Source: a virus. Taken from it: a stretch of DNA of 21,203 nucleotides. Both the position numbers and the translations under genes were made by a program. Below are positions 7,255 through 13,919 of the stretch, piece after piece (positions within the stretch are counted from its first letter, which is position 1; each line of letters starts with the position of its first letter). The DNA lies in IMG/VR virus record IMGVR_UViG_3300013128_000050, positions 1 to 21,203 of that record; one strand, given 5' to 3'. The notes beneath the pieces were generated by a model that worked only from the letters and a program-made list of their open reading frames with translations, did not search any database and was not told the DNA's origin.

Positions 7255-8217
7255 GTGGCTATCTCAATTAATCAAATTAGCTCATTCTGCCAGACTTACG
7301 TTGTTCCAAAGCTGGTAGACAACGTACTGTTGAGCAACCCGCTTTTCTATACCCTTTACAAGAAGGCAAAGAAGTGGGTCGGCGGCACTTATTTTGAATG
7401 CCCCGTCTGGCATACGAAGTCAAATGCGGAAGCCTACACCGATGGCACTGCTCTTGGCATTGCCACGGTCGAGCAGGTGACTAGGGCGCGGTATCCTGCG
7501 GCTCGGTACAATGTCCCGATTGCCCTGGAAGGGCTGGACCTGGAAAAGAACAAGGGCACCCCGGCGGTTCTGAATCTCGTCAAGGAGAAGGTGAATATCG
7601 CCGAATTGTCACTCAAAGACCTTCTAGGCACGGACATCATCGCCGATTATTCTAGCGAGACTTCGCACCCGCTGTATGGTCTAGGCGCAATCTGCAAGAC
7701 CGGCGATACTTCCCTCGGAGGTATTGCCTCAACCGATGTTACGACCTGGAAATCCTCTTCGGGTGCTCATGGCATATCGGGCGGGCCTGATGCAACAACG
7801 ACTGAGCTGACTAAGGCGGTGCTGGATACGCATTACAACGCCTGCAAGGCCGATGCCAACGACCAGCCGGACCTGCTAATCACCACTGACGCGATTTGGT
7901 CGGGTATCGTTTCGACCTTCATCATGCCCAACCTGCGCTATACCGATACCAAGATGGCTTCACTAGGCTTCGAGAACTTCAAGTATCGGCAGGCGCTGGC
8001 CTACACCGATAGCCACGTGGCTTCGGGGGACCTGTATTTTCTGAACACTCGGCATTTCGGCCTGGCCCTATTCCCGGGGATGAACTTCAAGTTTATTTCC
8101 TTCGATATGGCGGTGAACTCCGATGTGCGGGTGGCTCATATCCGCTTGTACTGCACGCTTTGGACTGATTCAAGGCGGCATCAGGGTTGGATGAGCGCTA
8201 TTGCGACCTTCGCATAA
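7255..8217 (+). CDS. Major capsid protein, 320 aa
   Basis: This is the main shell protein, presumably with the HK97-type fold. Evidence is its place directly after the scaffold, its length, and capsid-like patterns: an N-terminal helix with VVPKLVDNVLLSNPLFYTLYKK, a GGTYFECPVWH strand, a segment near residues 185-215 ending in DLLITTDAIWSG (many capsid proteins have a 'pdlivtn...w' strand), and a C-terminal LALFPGMNFKFISFDMAV...DVRVAHIRLYCTLWTDSRRHQGWM. The start is GTG 7255, with AGGAG at 7244-7248 six bases upstream. An ATG four bases before it (7251) is out of frame and reads into a stop after six codons. A strong terminator follows the gene, giving capsid mRNA a defined 3' end. Confidence 0.9.
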   Translation: MAISINQISSFCQTYVVPKLVDNVLLSNPLFYTLYKKAKKWVGGTYFECPVWHTKSNAEAYTDGTALGIATVEQVTRARYPAARYNVPIALEGLDLEKNKGTPAVLNLVKEKVNIAELSLKDLLGTDIIADYSSETSHPLYGLGAICKTGDTSLGGIASTDVTTWKSSSGAHGISGGPDATTTELTKAVLDTHYNACKADANDQPDLLITTDAIWSGIVSTFIMPNLRYTDTKMASLGFENFKYRQALAYTDSHVASGDLYFLNTRHFGLALFPGMNFKFISFDMAVNSDVRVAHIRLYCTLWTDSRRHQGWMSAIATFA

Positions 8218-8224
8218 GCGAATG

Positions 8225-8255
8225 ACGGGCGGGGAGTAATCCTCGCCCGTTTTTT
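8225..8255 (+). terminator. Strong intrinsic terminator after the major capsid gene
   Basis: A perfect 7-bp stem ACGGGCG (8225-8231) / CGCCCGT (8244-8250), extendable inward by GG/CC pairs, is followed by six Ts (8250-8255). The next gene's AGGAG lies immediately behind it at 8256-8260, so adaptor translation would only occur on read-through transcripts or from an unseen promoter. Confidence 0.88.
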
Positions 8256-8266
8256 AGGAGTATCCG

Positions 8267-8902
8267 ATGCAGTTTTCAGAATTGATTAGCACGGCCTTTC
8301 GCCTGCTCCGAGACGAGATAAAATCCAAGTATTCCGAGGACTATATCAAGAAATGGCTCAATGAGGCCGAGCGGCTATATTGCAATACTACTGAATATAG
8401 TGTCAAAAAGTCTACTTCCATTTCAACCGTTGCCTTGCAACGGGAATACTCGGTCCCCTCGGATTGCAAACTGATTCGGACACTCTACTATGACGGCAGC
8501 AAGCTGAAGCTGATTGATGTCGAGGATACGATTCATCAGGCCGGAGATGAATCCGGCACGCCGAGCGCCTACTATGTGGAACTCGACAAAATCGGCCTTG
8601 AACCTATCCCGACAGAAGCGAAAGCTCTAACTATTGTCTACTACTCTCTCGGCGGGGCCATGGCAGCCGCAGGTGATACTCCTATCATCCCGCAAGAACA
8701 CCATATGCTGCTGGTTTTCTATGCCTGCTATCTTGCTTCAGTCGAGGGAGAGGATGATAGGGTGAATGTGTTCTTCGCCGAGTGGGAGCGAGGACTCAAC
8801 AAGGCAATGATTGACGTTGCCAAGAAAAACCCCTGGCCTCAACCGGATATGAGTGAACGGCTCGAAGTGACGCGGGTGAATCATGACATGGAGTCCTTGT
8901 AA
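8267..8902 (+). CDS. Head-tail adaptor (connector) protein, 211 aa
   Basis: AGGAG at 8256-8260 precedes ATG 8267. The protein begins with a helical region (EDYIKKWLNEAERLYC), followed by a beta-rich part with the sequence pattern REYSVPSDCKLIRTLYYDG...LIDVEDTIHQAGDESGTPSAYYVE. It ends in helices (EHHMLLVFYACYLASVEG...AEWERGLNKAMIDV). This helix/strand layout and position, after the capsid and before a nozzle-like protein, is that of podovirus adaptor proteins, analogous in role to P22 gp4 or T7 gp11, which bind the portal and form the docking ring for the tail. The stop is directly adjacent to the next ATG (TAAATG), indicating tight coupling with the tail gene. Confidence 0.8.
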   Translation: MQFSELISTAFRLLRDEIKSKYSEDYIKKWLNEAERLYCNTTEYSVKKSTSISTVALQREYSVPSDCKLIRTLYYDGSKLKLIDVEDTIHQAGDESGTPSAYYVELDKIGLEPIPTEAKALTIVYYSLGGAMAAAGDTPIIPQEHHMLLVFYACYLASVEGEDDRVNVFFAEWERGLNKAMIDVAKKNPWPQPDMSERLEVTRVNHDMESL

Positions 8903-10438
8903 ATGGGGCTTCACCGGGGCAAAATCCTAAATCAGTATGACTTCTCGGGCGGAATCAATATCGCCGACCCCGGGCACCTGATAGCGGATAATGAATGTTA
9001 TGCCCGCGTTACGACCTATGATGGGACGCGGAACGTCTATTGGGAGAAGTATCTCAAGCGCCGCTCGGGAACTCTCAAAATCAATTCTTCTGCCTGCGGC
9101 AACAAGTTTGTCAACGGAATCCGCTGGTATCGGCCTTCTTCCCCGACGATTACCACGATAGCGGCGGCGGATGATGGAGCCAACGTCAAGATTTATTATC
9201 TCGATGGAAGTAATGACTGGCAAGAAATCACGGGCGGCTCGGCTATTAGCACGGGGAAGAAAGTCTATTTCGCCGCCTGGAAAGAAAAGCTCTATATCTC
9301 CACGGGCGATACCAAGATACAGGTTGTCAGCTATAGCGGCGGATTCAGCAGAGCCGATATTTCGGGACTGACCTATAAACCGCAATACATTTGCCAGCAT
9401 AAAGACAGGCTATGGGCCGCAGGCGGGGATATGCCTGAAGGCTACATGGAATGCACCGACTATGATACTGATGACCAGTGGGCCGGCGGGGATGGCGAAG
9501 CGTTCAATGTGGGCTTCAAAGATGGCGATCCTATCACTCAACTACTGCCCCGTGGTGATGACCTGATTATCTATAAGAATGATAGCATTTGGGCCATGCG
9601 GGGAGACAATCTTTACAACTGGTATCAGCACCGGGAGGAAGATGCTATCGGCTGTATTGCCCCGCTTTCTGCGGTTGAAATCGGGTTTGGGCATATCTTC
9701 CGGGGCTCGGACAACATCTACTTTTTCGATGGGCAGAATGACCCTGTAGCAATTGGAGATAAAATCCTGCCCTGGCTGGATTCTATTCCCCAATCCTTGC
9801 GGAGCATATCGGCGGCCTGTTACTTTGCCGGCTGGTATCGGCTGGCTTTCGCTTCTTCGGGAATGACCACCCATAACGATAAAGAGTTGTGGCTGGACAT
9901 TGCCACACTCCGCACGGGAAAGCCTATATGGTGGCTCATGGATGGGCGAAAGATAGCCGCCTACATTCCCTATACCGGGCCGAATGACACGCAAACAATC
10001 TACATGCTCGATGGGGCTTCGGGATACTTGCGGAAGATGGATATTGGAACACAAGATGATGGGGTCAACATTCCCTATGAGTTTCATAGCAAATATTTCG
10101 CCTTTGAGGAACCGGCAATAACGAAAATCTACGACCGGCTGAAAGTAGATACTTCTACCGGTATCGGTTCGATGGACTTGGACATCATCAAGAACCTGAA
10201 CGACGAACTCTCCCTGCCGTTTACGTTGGACCTAGGCGGGGCCGGTAGCACCTATGGCTCGGCGGTCCTCGGCACATCAATGATGACCTCCGGGGCAAGT
10301 AACCGGAAGATAACCGAAATCGCTTTGCCCCAAGGACTTGATGGTCTGGCAATTTCATATGCGCTGGGGCATTCGGGCGATTATGACAACGTGGGACTCT
10401 ATGGGTTCAGTCTCGCATATAAATATAAACGTTTTTGA
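8903..10438 (+). CDS. Tail nozzle / tail hub beta-propeller protein, 511 aa
   Basis: It starts at ATG 8903 immediately after the adaptor stop. The N-terminus has the typical pattern of this group: DFSGGINIADPGHLIADNEC...KRRSGTLKI...NGIRWY, then repeated beta-propeller-like units of the form KVYFAAWKEKLYISTGDTKIQ, KDRLWAAGGDMPEGYMECTD and QLLPRGDDLIIYKNDSIWAM, and DNIYFFDGQNDPVAI. The C-terminal ~90 residues form another beta domain. Proteins with a 'GGin...l..nE' start followed by WD-like Kelch-type blades build the tail nozzle or tubular hub of short-tailed phages (role analogous to P22 gp10 and T7 gp12). This supports a podovirus tail. No membrane segments. Followed by 20 bases and the first of three small tandem paralogues. 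Confidence 0.82.
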   Translation: MGLHRGKILNQYDFSGGINIADPGHLIADNECYARVTTYDGTRNVYWEKYLKRRSGTLKINSSACGNKFVNGIRWYRPSSPTITTIAAADDGANVKIYYLDGSNDWQEITGGSAISTGKKVYFAAWKEKLYISTGDTKIQVVSYSGGFSRADISGLTYKPQYICQHKDRLWAAGGDMPEGYMECTDYDTDDQWAGGDGEAFNVGFKDGDPITQLLPRGDDLIIYKNDSIWAMRGDNLYNWYQHREEDAIGCIAPLSAVEIGFGHIFRGSDNIYFFDGQNDPVAIGDKILPWLDSIPQSLRSISAACYFAGWYRLAFASSGMTTHNDKELWLDIATLRTGKPIWWLMDGRKIAAYIPYTGPNDTQTIYMLDGASGYLRKMDIGTQDDGVNIPYEFHSKYFAFEEPAITKIYDRLKVDTSTGIGSMDLDIIKNLNDELSLPFTLDLGGAGSTYGSAVLGTSMMTSGASNRKITEIALPQGLDGLAISYALGHSGDYDNVGLYGFSLAYKYKRF

Positions 10439-10458
10439 TAGTCACAATGGGACTTTAG

Positions 10459-10770
10459 ATGGGTACAATAACGCTTCCTTACACGATCACTAATCCTGTG
10501 GTACTGACGGCGGCGATGCTCAACGGCAATTTCCTTGCAATCTCGGCTCAGGTCAACGCAGGACTGGAAGAGGCGAATATCAATAGTCTGGCCCAACTTA
10601 CCGGGGCTACGGTCACGGCAACGGAAATCAAAGTCTCGGAAGTAGACCCAGCAGATACTCTGGTAATCAAACTTCCGAGTTCGGATGGGTCACACAGCCT
10701 CAAGATAAAGGACCATTCGGGGCAGGTGAGAATGGGAATCCTTAGCAGCGGTGAGGTAACGCTTTATTAA
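10459..10770 (+). CDS. Small fibre-base-like protein, first of three tandem paralogues, 103 aa
   Basis: ATG 10459 follows GGGA at 10449-10452. The N-terminal ~40 residues carry the module also seen in the next two genes: PYTITN...LNGNFLAISAQVNAGLEEANI, that is 'YT(I/F)...NF......iNgxLdxxN'. The C-terminal half is beta-rich (DTLVIKLPSSDG...IKDHSGQVRMGILSSGEVTLY). The N-module pattern is common at the start of phage fibre or neck-appendage proteins, where it probably serves as an attachment and trimerisation segment. The stop overlaps the next start (TAATG at 10768-10772). Function inferred: short appendage or fibre adaptor on the tail. No enzymatic motif. Confidence 0.75.
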   Translation: MGTITLPYTITNPVVLTAAMLNGNFLAISAQVNAGLEEANINSLAQLTGATVTATEIKVSEVDPADTLVIKLPSSDGSHSLKIKDHSGQVRMGILSSGEVTLY

Positions 10771-11084
10771 TGGCCATGCTGACCTATACATACACTATCG
10801 TCGATACCGATTGGTACGATGCCGTGCCCTGCATGGGCAATTTTCTCAAGGCCCGCAACATGATCAACGGCGAACTGGACGAGAATAACTTTTCCGCTTC
10901 CATGGACCCGACCGTGAATGTATTGGACTGTTCGGAAGAAATCGCGGGTGAATTGATTGAGCCGAGCGGAGACATAGAGATAGTGATTCCTGAAGGACTT
11001 GAGATCGACATTAGACTTGAGGCCGATCCAACCGTGACACGATATTTGATTTTTTCGGAGAGCGGGGTGCAGATCGGTGCCTAA
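10770..11084 (+). CDS. Small fibre-base-like protein, second of three tandem paralogues, 104 aa
   Basis: ATG 10770 overlaps the previous stop; an in-frame ATG at 10776 is an alternative. The N-terminus, TYTYTIVDTDWYDAVPCMGNFLKA followed by MINGELDENNF, aligns with its two neighbours by eye. The C-terminal beta part (IEIVIPEGLEIDIRLEAD...YLIFSESGVQIGA) aligns with the ends of both. It is more acidic than its paralogues. Likely a subunit of the same short appendage or fibre base. It overlaps the next gene by 8 bases (11077-11084), so all three are probably translated in a coupled manner and may form a hetero-oligomer. Confidence 0.75.
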   Translation: MAMLTYTYTIVDTDWYDAVPCMGNFLKARNMINGELDENNFSASMDPTVNVLDCSEEIAGELIEPSGDIEIVIPEGLEIDIRLEADPTVTRYLIFSESGVQIGA

Positions 11085-11400
11085 CATTTCTTATACCTAT
11101 ACATTTTCGGATGGCAATACGGGCCTTGGTACGAAGATTCAACAGAATTTTACTGACATAACCGACATCATAAACGGGGCGCTTGACGGAGACAATCTCA
11201 AATCCGGGGCGAGCATGGCAATCAAGAAAATGACCGCCTCGACTAAGTTTGTCACCGCCAAGATTTCAAGCAAGATGGCGGCGCAGGATTTGGTATTCAA
11301 CATTCCGACAAGCGGGGCGGCGAAAGTGCAAGTGAAAAACTCGACGGATACGGTTCTGTTCGAGATTGACCTAAATGATGGCGTAACCATAGGGAGTTAA
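11077..11400 (+). CDS. Small fibre-base-like protein, third of three tandem paralogues, 107 aa
   Basis: It starts at GTG 11077, inside the last codons of the upstream gene, with only a weak purine-rich stretch upstream. The N-terminus ISYTYTFSDGNTGLGTKIQQ then NFTDITDIINGALDGDNLK matches the repeated module. The C-terminal QDLVFNIPTSGAAKVQVKN...LFEIDLNDGVTIGS matches the beta segment of both neighbours. Unlike its paralogues it is basic in the middle (MAIKKMTASTKFVTAKISSK). Followed two bases later by the large fibre gene, so it may be the link between tail and fibre. Inferred role only. Confidence 0.75.
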   Translation: MPNISYTYTFSDGNTGLGTKIQQNFTDITDIINGALDGDNLKSGASMAIKKMTASTKFVTAKISSKMAAQDLVFNIPTSGAAKVQVKNSTDTVLFEIDLNDGVTIGS

Positions 11401-11402
11401 AC

Positions 11403-12116
11403 ATGGCTTTGGGAGATTTGACGGTTAAGGGGAAAATCAAGGTTGAAGGCACGGCGGAACTGGCTGGCGGGGCGAAAGATACTACGCTCGTTACTGATTT
11501 GAACGCTGATAAGGTAGATGGTGCCGATCTGGATACGGATGGCGGGCTGACCGACGATTCGGATGCGAAGATTCCGAGTCAGAAGGCGGCAAAGACTTAT
11601 GTTGACGGCCTGGATTCGGCCAATGTCAAAAAGACGGGCGATCAGACTATAGCTGGGGTTAAGACATTTTCAAGTGCAATAGTAGCAAATCTCACCGGGG
11701 ATGTCACCGGGGATGTCACCGGGAATGTCACCGGGAATGTAACGGGAAATGCAGACACAGCCACTCTTGCTGCCGGGATTCAGGAAACCGGGACGGGTGC
11801 AAAAACTCTCAAACCTAAAATCATCGAAATTGGCGATTGGAACATGGATGCTAATGCCACTAAAAATGTCGCTCACGGAATTGCGAATGAATCTAAGATA
11901 AGAAAGGTAGAAGTTATTATCAGGGATGATTTGAATATTACATTTTCTCCTCTTAATACTCCTGACAGCGATTGTCTTTCCGTATTGGGCGGGATTGCCG
12001 GTTGGAGTTCTACGTATATCACTTTGAGACGCAAAGACAGTGGAGGTTACGATTCTGATAATTATGATTCCACTTCTTATAATCGTGGCTGGATTACCAT
12101 TTGGTATGAAGCATAG
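11403..12116 (+). CDS. Tail fibre / receptor-binding protein with TG(D/N)V repeats, 237 aa
   Basis: AGGGAG at 11391-11396 precedes ATG 11403. Recognisable fibre modules follow in order. First comes LTVKGKIKVEG (shaft start, residues 5-15). Next is DADL-type linker and SDAKIPSQKAAKTYVDGLDS, then KKTGDQTIAGVKTFSSAI, a very common phage fibre motif. Residues about 98-113 hold the repeat TGDVTGDVTGNVTGNVTGN, then ADTATLAAG. The C-terminal ~95 residues start with KIIEIGDWNMDANATKNVAHGI and include VEVIIRDD and WSSTYITLRRKDSGGYDS; this is a recurrent receptor-binding head domain in phage fibres. No chaperone or autoproteolytic motif is visible. Role: adsorption to the host surface. Confidence 0.88.
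   Translation: MALGDLTVKGKIKVEGTAELAGGAKDTTLVTDLNADKVDGADLDTDGGLTDDSDAKIPSQKAAKTYVDGLDSANVKKTGDQTIAGVKTFSSAIVANLTGDVTGDVTGNVTGNVTGNADTATLAAGIQETGTGAKTLKPKIIEIGDWNMDANATKNVAHGIANESKIRKVEVIIRDDLNITFSPLNTPDSDCLSVLGGIAGWSSTYITLRRKDSGGYDSDNYDSTSYNRGWITIWYEA
11693..11752 (+). repeat. Five tandem 12-bp units inside the fibre gene
   Basis: Units CACCGGGGATGT (11693, 11705) and CACCGGGAATGT (11717, 11729), then a divergent AACGGGAAATGC (11741), are arranged head to tail. Each encodes four residues (TGDV or TGNV), so loss or gain of a unit would stay in frame and change fibre shaft length. Confidence 0.92.
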
Positions 12117-12128
12117 GAGATATTAGAA

Positions 12129-12935
12129 ATGGGTTTTTTCGATTGGCTTTTCGGCACTAAGCCGACAATTAAATCACCGACTTGGCAAGGTCCTACAACC
12201 GCGCCGAAAACTGAACGGCAGACTCTAGACTGGACGGCCTACGAGCCAAAGTTGATTCAATCGACATGGACTCCCTCGGAACAGACCCCGTATTCCGGGG
12301 CCGAATCCGGGGCCATAGCCCGGCTTGCCGATATTATCAAGTACGGCGGCTACTCCCCGGAACAGAAACAGACCATGCTTGCCGGGGCCATGCAGCCGGT
12401 ATATCAGCAGGCCGAGGAAGCGGGCCGACAGGCAACGGGGAGCGCTTACGCTCGCGGGTTGGGGCAAAGCGGGGTACTTCAGCGTAGCCTAACCGACATT
12501 CAAAAGGGAGTGGGTTCCAGTTTGGCGCAACTGGCCGGGAATATAGAACAACAGAGCGCGGCGCAGGTGCTACCGGCCATTCAGACCGTACAAACAGGCC
12601 AGCAGAATCTACAGCAGATGGCTATGGCGCAGGCTCAATACAACGCCCAACTTGCCCAGGAGCGGGAACAGCTTGCGGCCAATCTCAACATGAAGGCGGG
12701 CGATTTGCAGACGGCGATAGACCAGATCAACGCTACCCTGGATATGTCGGATGCCGACCGGGAAGTTACGCTGGCGCAGATTCGCAATCAATTCAACCTC
12801 GATGCCACAAAAATGGAAATCCTACAGAATGAGGCGAAGAAAGATAGAACCGTCAGCTTCTTTTCCAATTTGCTAGGCGGCGGATTTGATATTCTGGGCG
12901 GCTGGCTAGGTCTCAAGAAACCCGCACGGGTATAA
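12129..12935 (+). CDS. Internal virion / DNA ejection protein, 268 aa
   Basis: GGAG at 12117-12120 precedes ATG 12129. The N-terminus (MGFFDWLFGTKP) is followed by a Pro/Thr-rich linker and, near residues 75-125, the pattern YGGYSPEQKQTML...GSAYARGLGQSGVLQRSL, seen in ejection proteins of many environmental podoviruses. The middle is a long Gln/Ala-rich helical segment (residues ~125-235) with coiled-coil character. The C-terminus has a glycine-rich hydrophobic stretch, SFFSNLLGGGFDILGGWLG, which may insert in the host membrane. Proteins of this kind are carried inside the capsid and enter the cell with the DNA, helping it cross the envelope (role analogous to P22 gp7/gp16/gp20). Followed 9 bases later by a second such gene. 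Confidence 0.75.
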   Translation: MGFFDWLFGTKPTIKSPTWQGPTTAPKTERQTLDWTAYEPKLIQSTWTPSEQTPYSGAESGAIARLADIIKYGGYSPEQKQTMLAGAMQPVYQQAEEAGRQATGSAYARGLGQSGVLQRSLTDIQKGVGSSLAQLAGNIEQQSAAQVLPAIQTVQTGQQNLQQMAMAQAQYNAQLAQEREQLAANLNMKAGDLQTAIDQINATLDMSDADREVTLAQIRNQFNLDATKMEILQNEAKKDRTVSFFSNLLGGGFDILGGWLGLKKPARV

Positions 12936-12944
12936 GGAGTAATT

Positions 12945-13916
12945 ATGTCTGATCCATGGGGAGCCCTAGGAAGGGGAATAGAAAGCGGTGTCTCGGCCTA
13001 TCTGCGGGGCCGGGAAATGCAGATAGAACGGCAACGCCTTGAGGAAGAAAAAGCCCGGGCTGAGCGGGATTATCTTCTCGCCAAGGCACGGAACGATGAA
13101 GAAGCCGCCTATCATGCCCTGCAACAGAACAATCTGATTGAACAAAGGAAACTTGATCTTGAAGCCGAAGAGCGGCAAGCGGAACGCGCACGTCTATCCA
13201 CAGAAGCGCAAAGACAACACGAAAAGGAACTACTCGCCCAGCGCGGCCAACAGGAATTGCAGCAAATCCGGGCGCAAGCGGCGGCCAAGACCAAGGAGCC
13301 GGAGCGGGGCCTTTATGGTGCAAGAGGATTCGATACTGAAGTTGCTTTAACCTATGTTCTCGGCAATCTCGGCCTGAAATCGGTTGGTGAATTGCAGCAA
13401 TTGCTGAGCGGGCCACAGGGTCAAACTATCGCCGACCGGCTTGTCAATTCCCTTGTGAATATTCATGGTAGCCAATGGCCCGCGAAAGATATTTCTGGCG
13501 ACTTCTGGCGATTCTTGAAGGGTTTCAATCCCAATCTGAAAAGCCCCTCAGATATTGCCGCCGTGGAAGCGCAACGCCAGGAAGCCGCAACCCAGCAGAA
13601 AATTGAACTTGGAAAACGAGAAGAAGAAATTACTCAGGCCGGAGGGCAGATGCCCCCATTGCCGCAATTTGGCCCAACTATACCGGAAAAGATAAAGGGA
13701 TTGTTACCAGCGGCCGGTGCAGCCACAATTTATGCCTCTAGAATTGCGAGTCCTTTTATGATGATGGCTAATAAACAAACTGTGAATCAACCCACAATGC
13801 AAGAACAGGCCATTATTGATCAGTATACGAATCCCAACACGCCCGCCGTGGTAAAAGAATCTTTGGTAGCCAATCCCGTCTATCGAGAGATTTTGAGAAA
13901 ATACGGGAAATTATAA
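12945..13916 (+). CDS. Second internal virion / ejection protein with long coiled coil, 323 aa
   Basis: AAGGAG at about 12932-12937 precedes ATG 12945. Residues ~20-115 form an almost uninterrupted charged helix (REMQIERQRLEEEKARAERD and onwards), a strong coiled coil. A globular middle includes GARGFDTEVALTYVLGN and SLVNIHGSQWPAKDISG. A hydrophobic, glycine/alanine-rich helix lies near residues 245-265 (IKGLLPAAGAATIYASRIAS), then a helical C-terminus. No enzymatic motif. Position between the first ejection protein and the 958-residue protein, plus coiled coil and a membrane-active-looking helix, supports an internal virion protein. The start of the next gene is 3 bases after the stop. No family identified by sequence. 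Confidence 0.68.
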   Translation: MSDPWGALGRGIESGVSAYLRGREMQIERQRLEEEKARAERDYLLAKARNDEEAAYHALQQNNLIEQRKLDLEAEERQAERARLSTEAQRQHEKELLAQRGQQELQQIRAQAAAKTKEPERGLYGARGFDTEVALTYVLGNLGLKSVGELQQLLSGPQGQTIADRLVNSLVNIHGSQWPAKDISGDFWRFLKGFNPNLKSPSDIAAVEAQRQEAATQQKIELGKREEEITQAGGQMPPLPQFGPTIPEKIKGLLPAAGAATIYASRIASPFMMMANKQTVNQPTMQEQAIIDQYTNPNTPAVVKESLVANPVYREILRKYGKL

Positions 13917-13919
13917 AAC

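Noticed and set aside
8927-10087. Two minus-strand frames (157 and 181 codons) inside the nozzle gene
   Set aside because: Both are antisense to a clearly phage-like structural protein and show no recognisable domains.
11693-11752. Tandem repeats as a CRISPR-like or origin iteron array
   Set aside because: Units are contiguous without spacers, lie in frame inside a fibre gene and encode the known TG(D/N)V fibre repeat.
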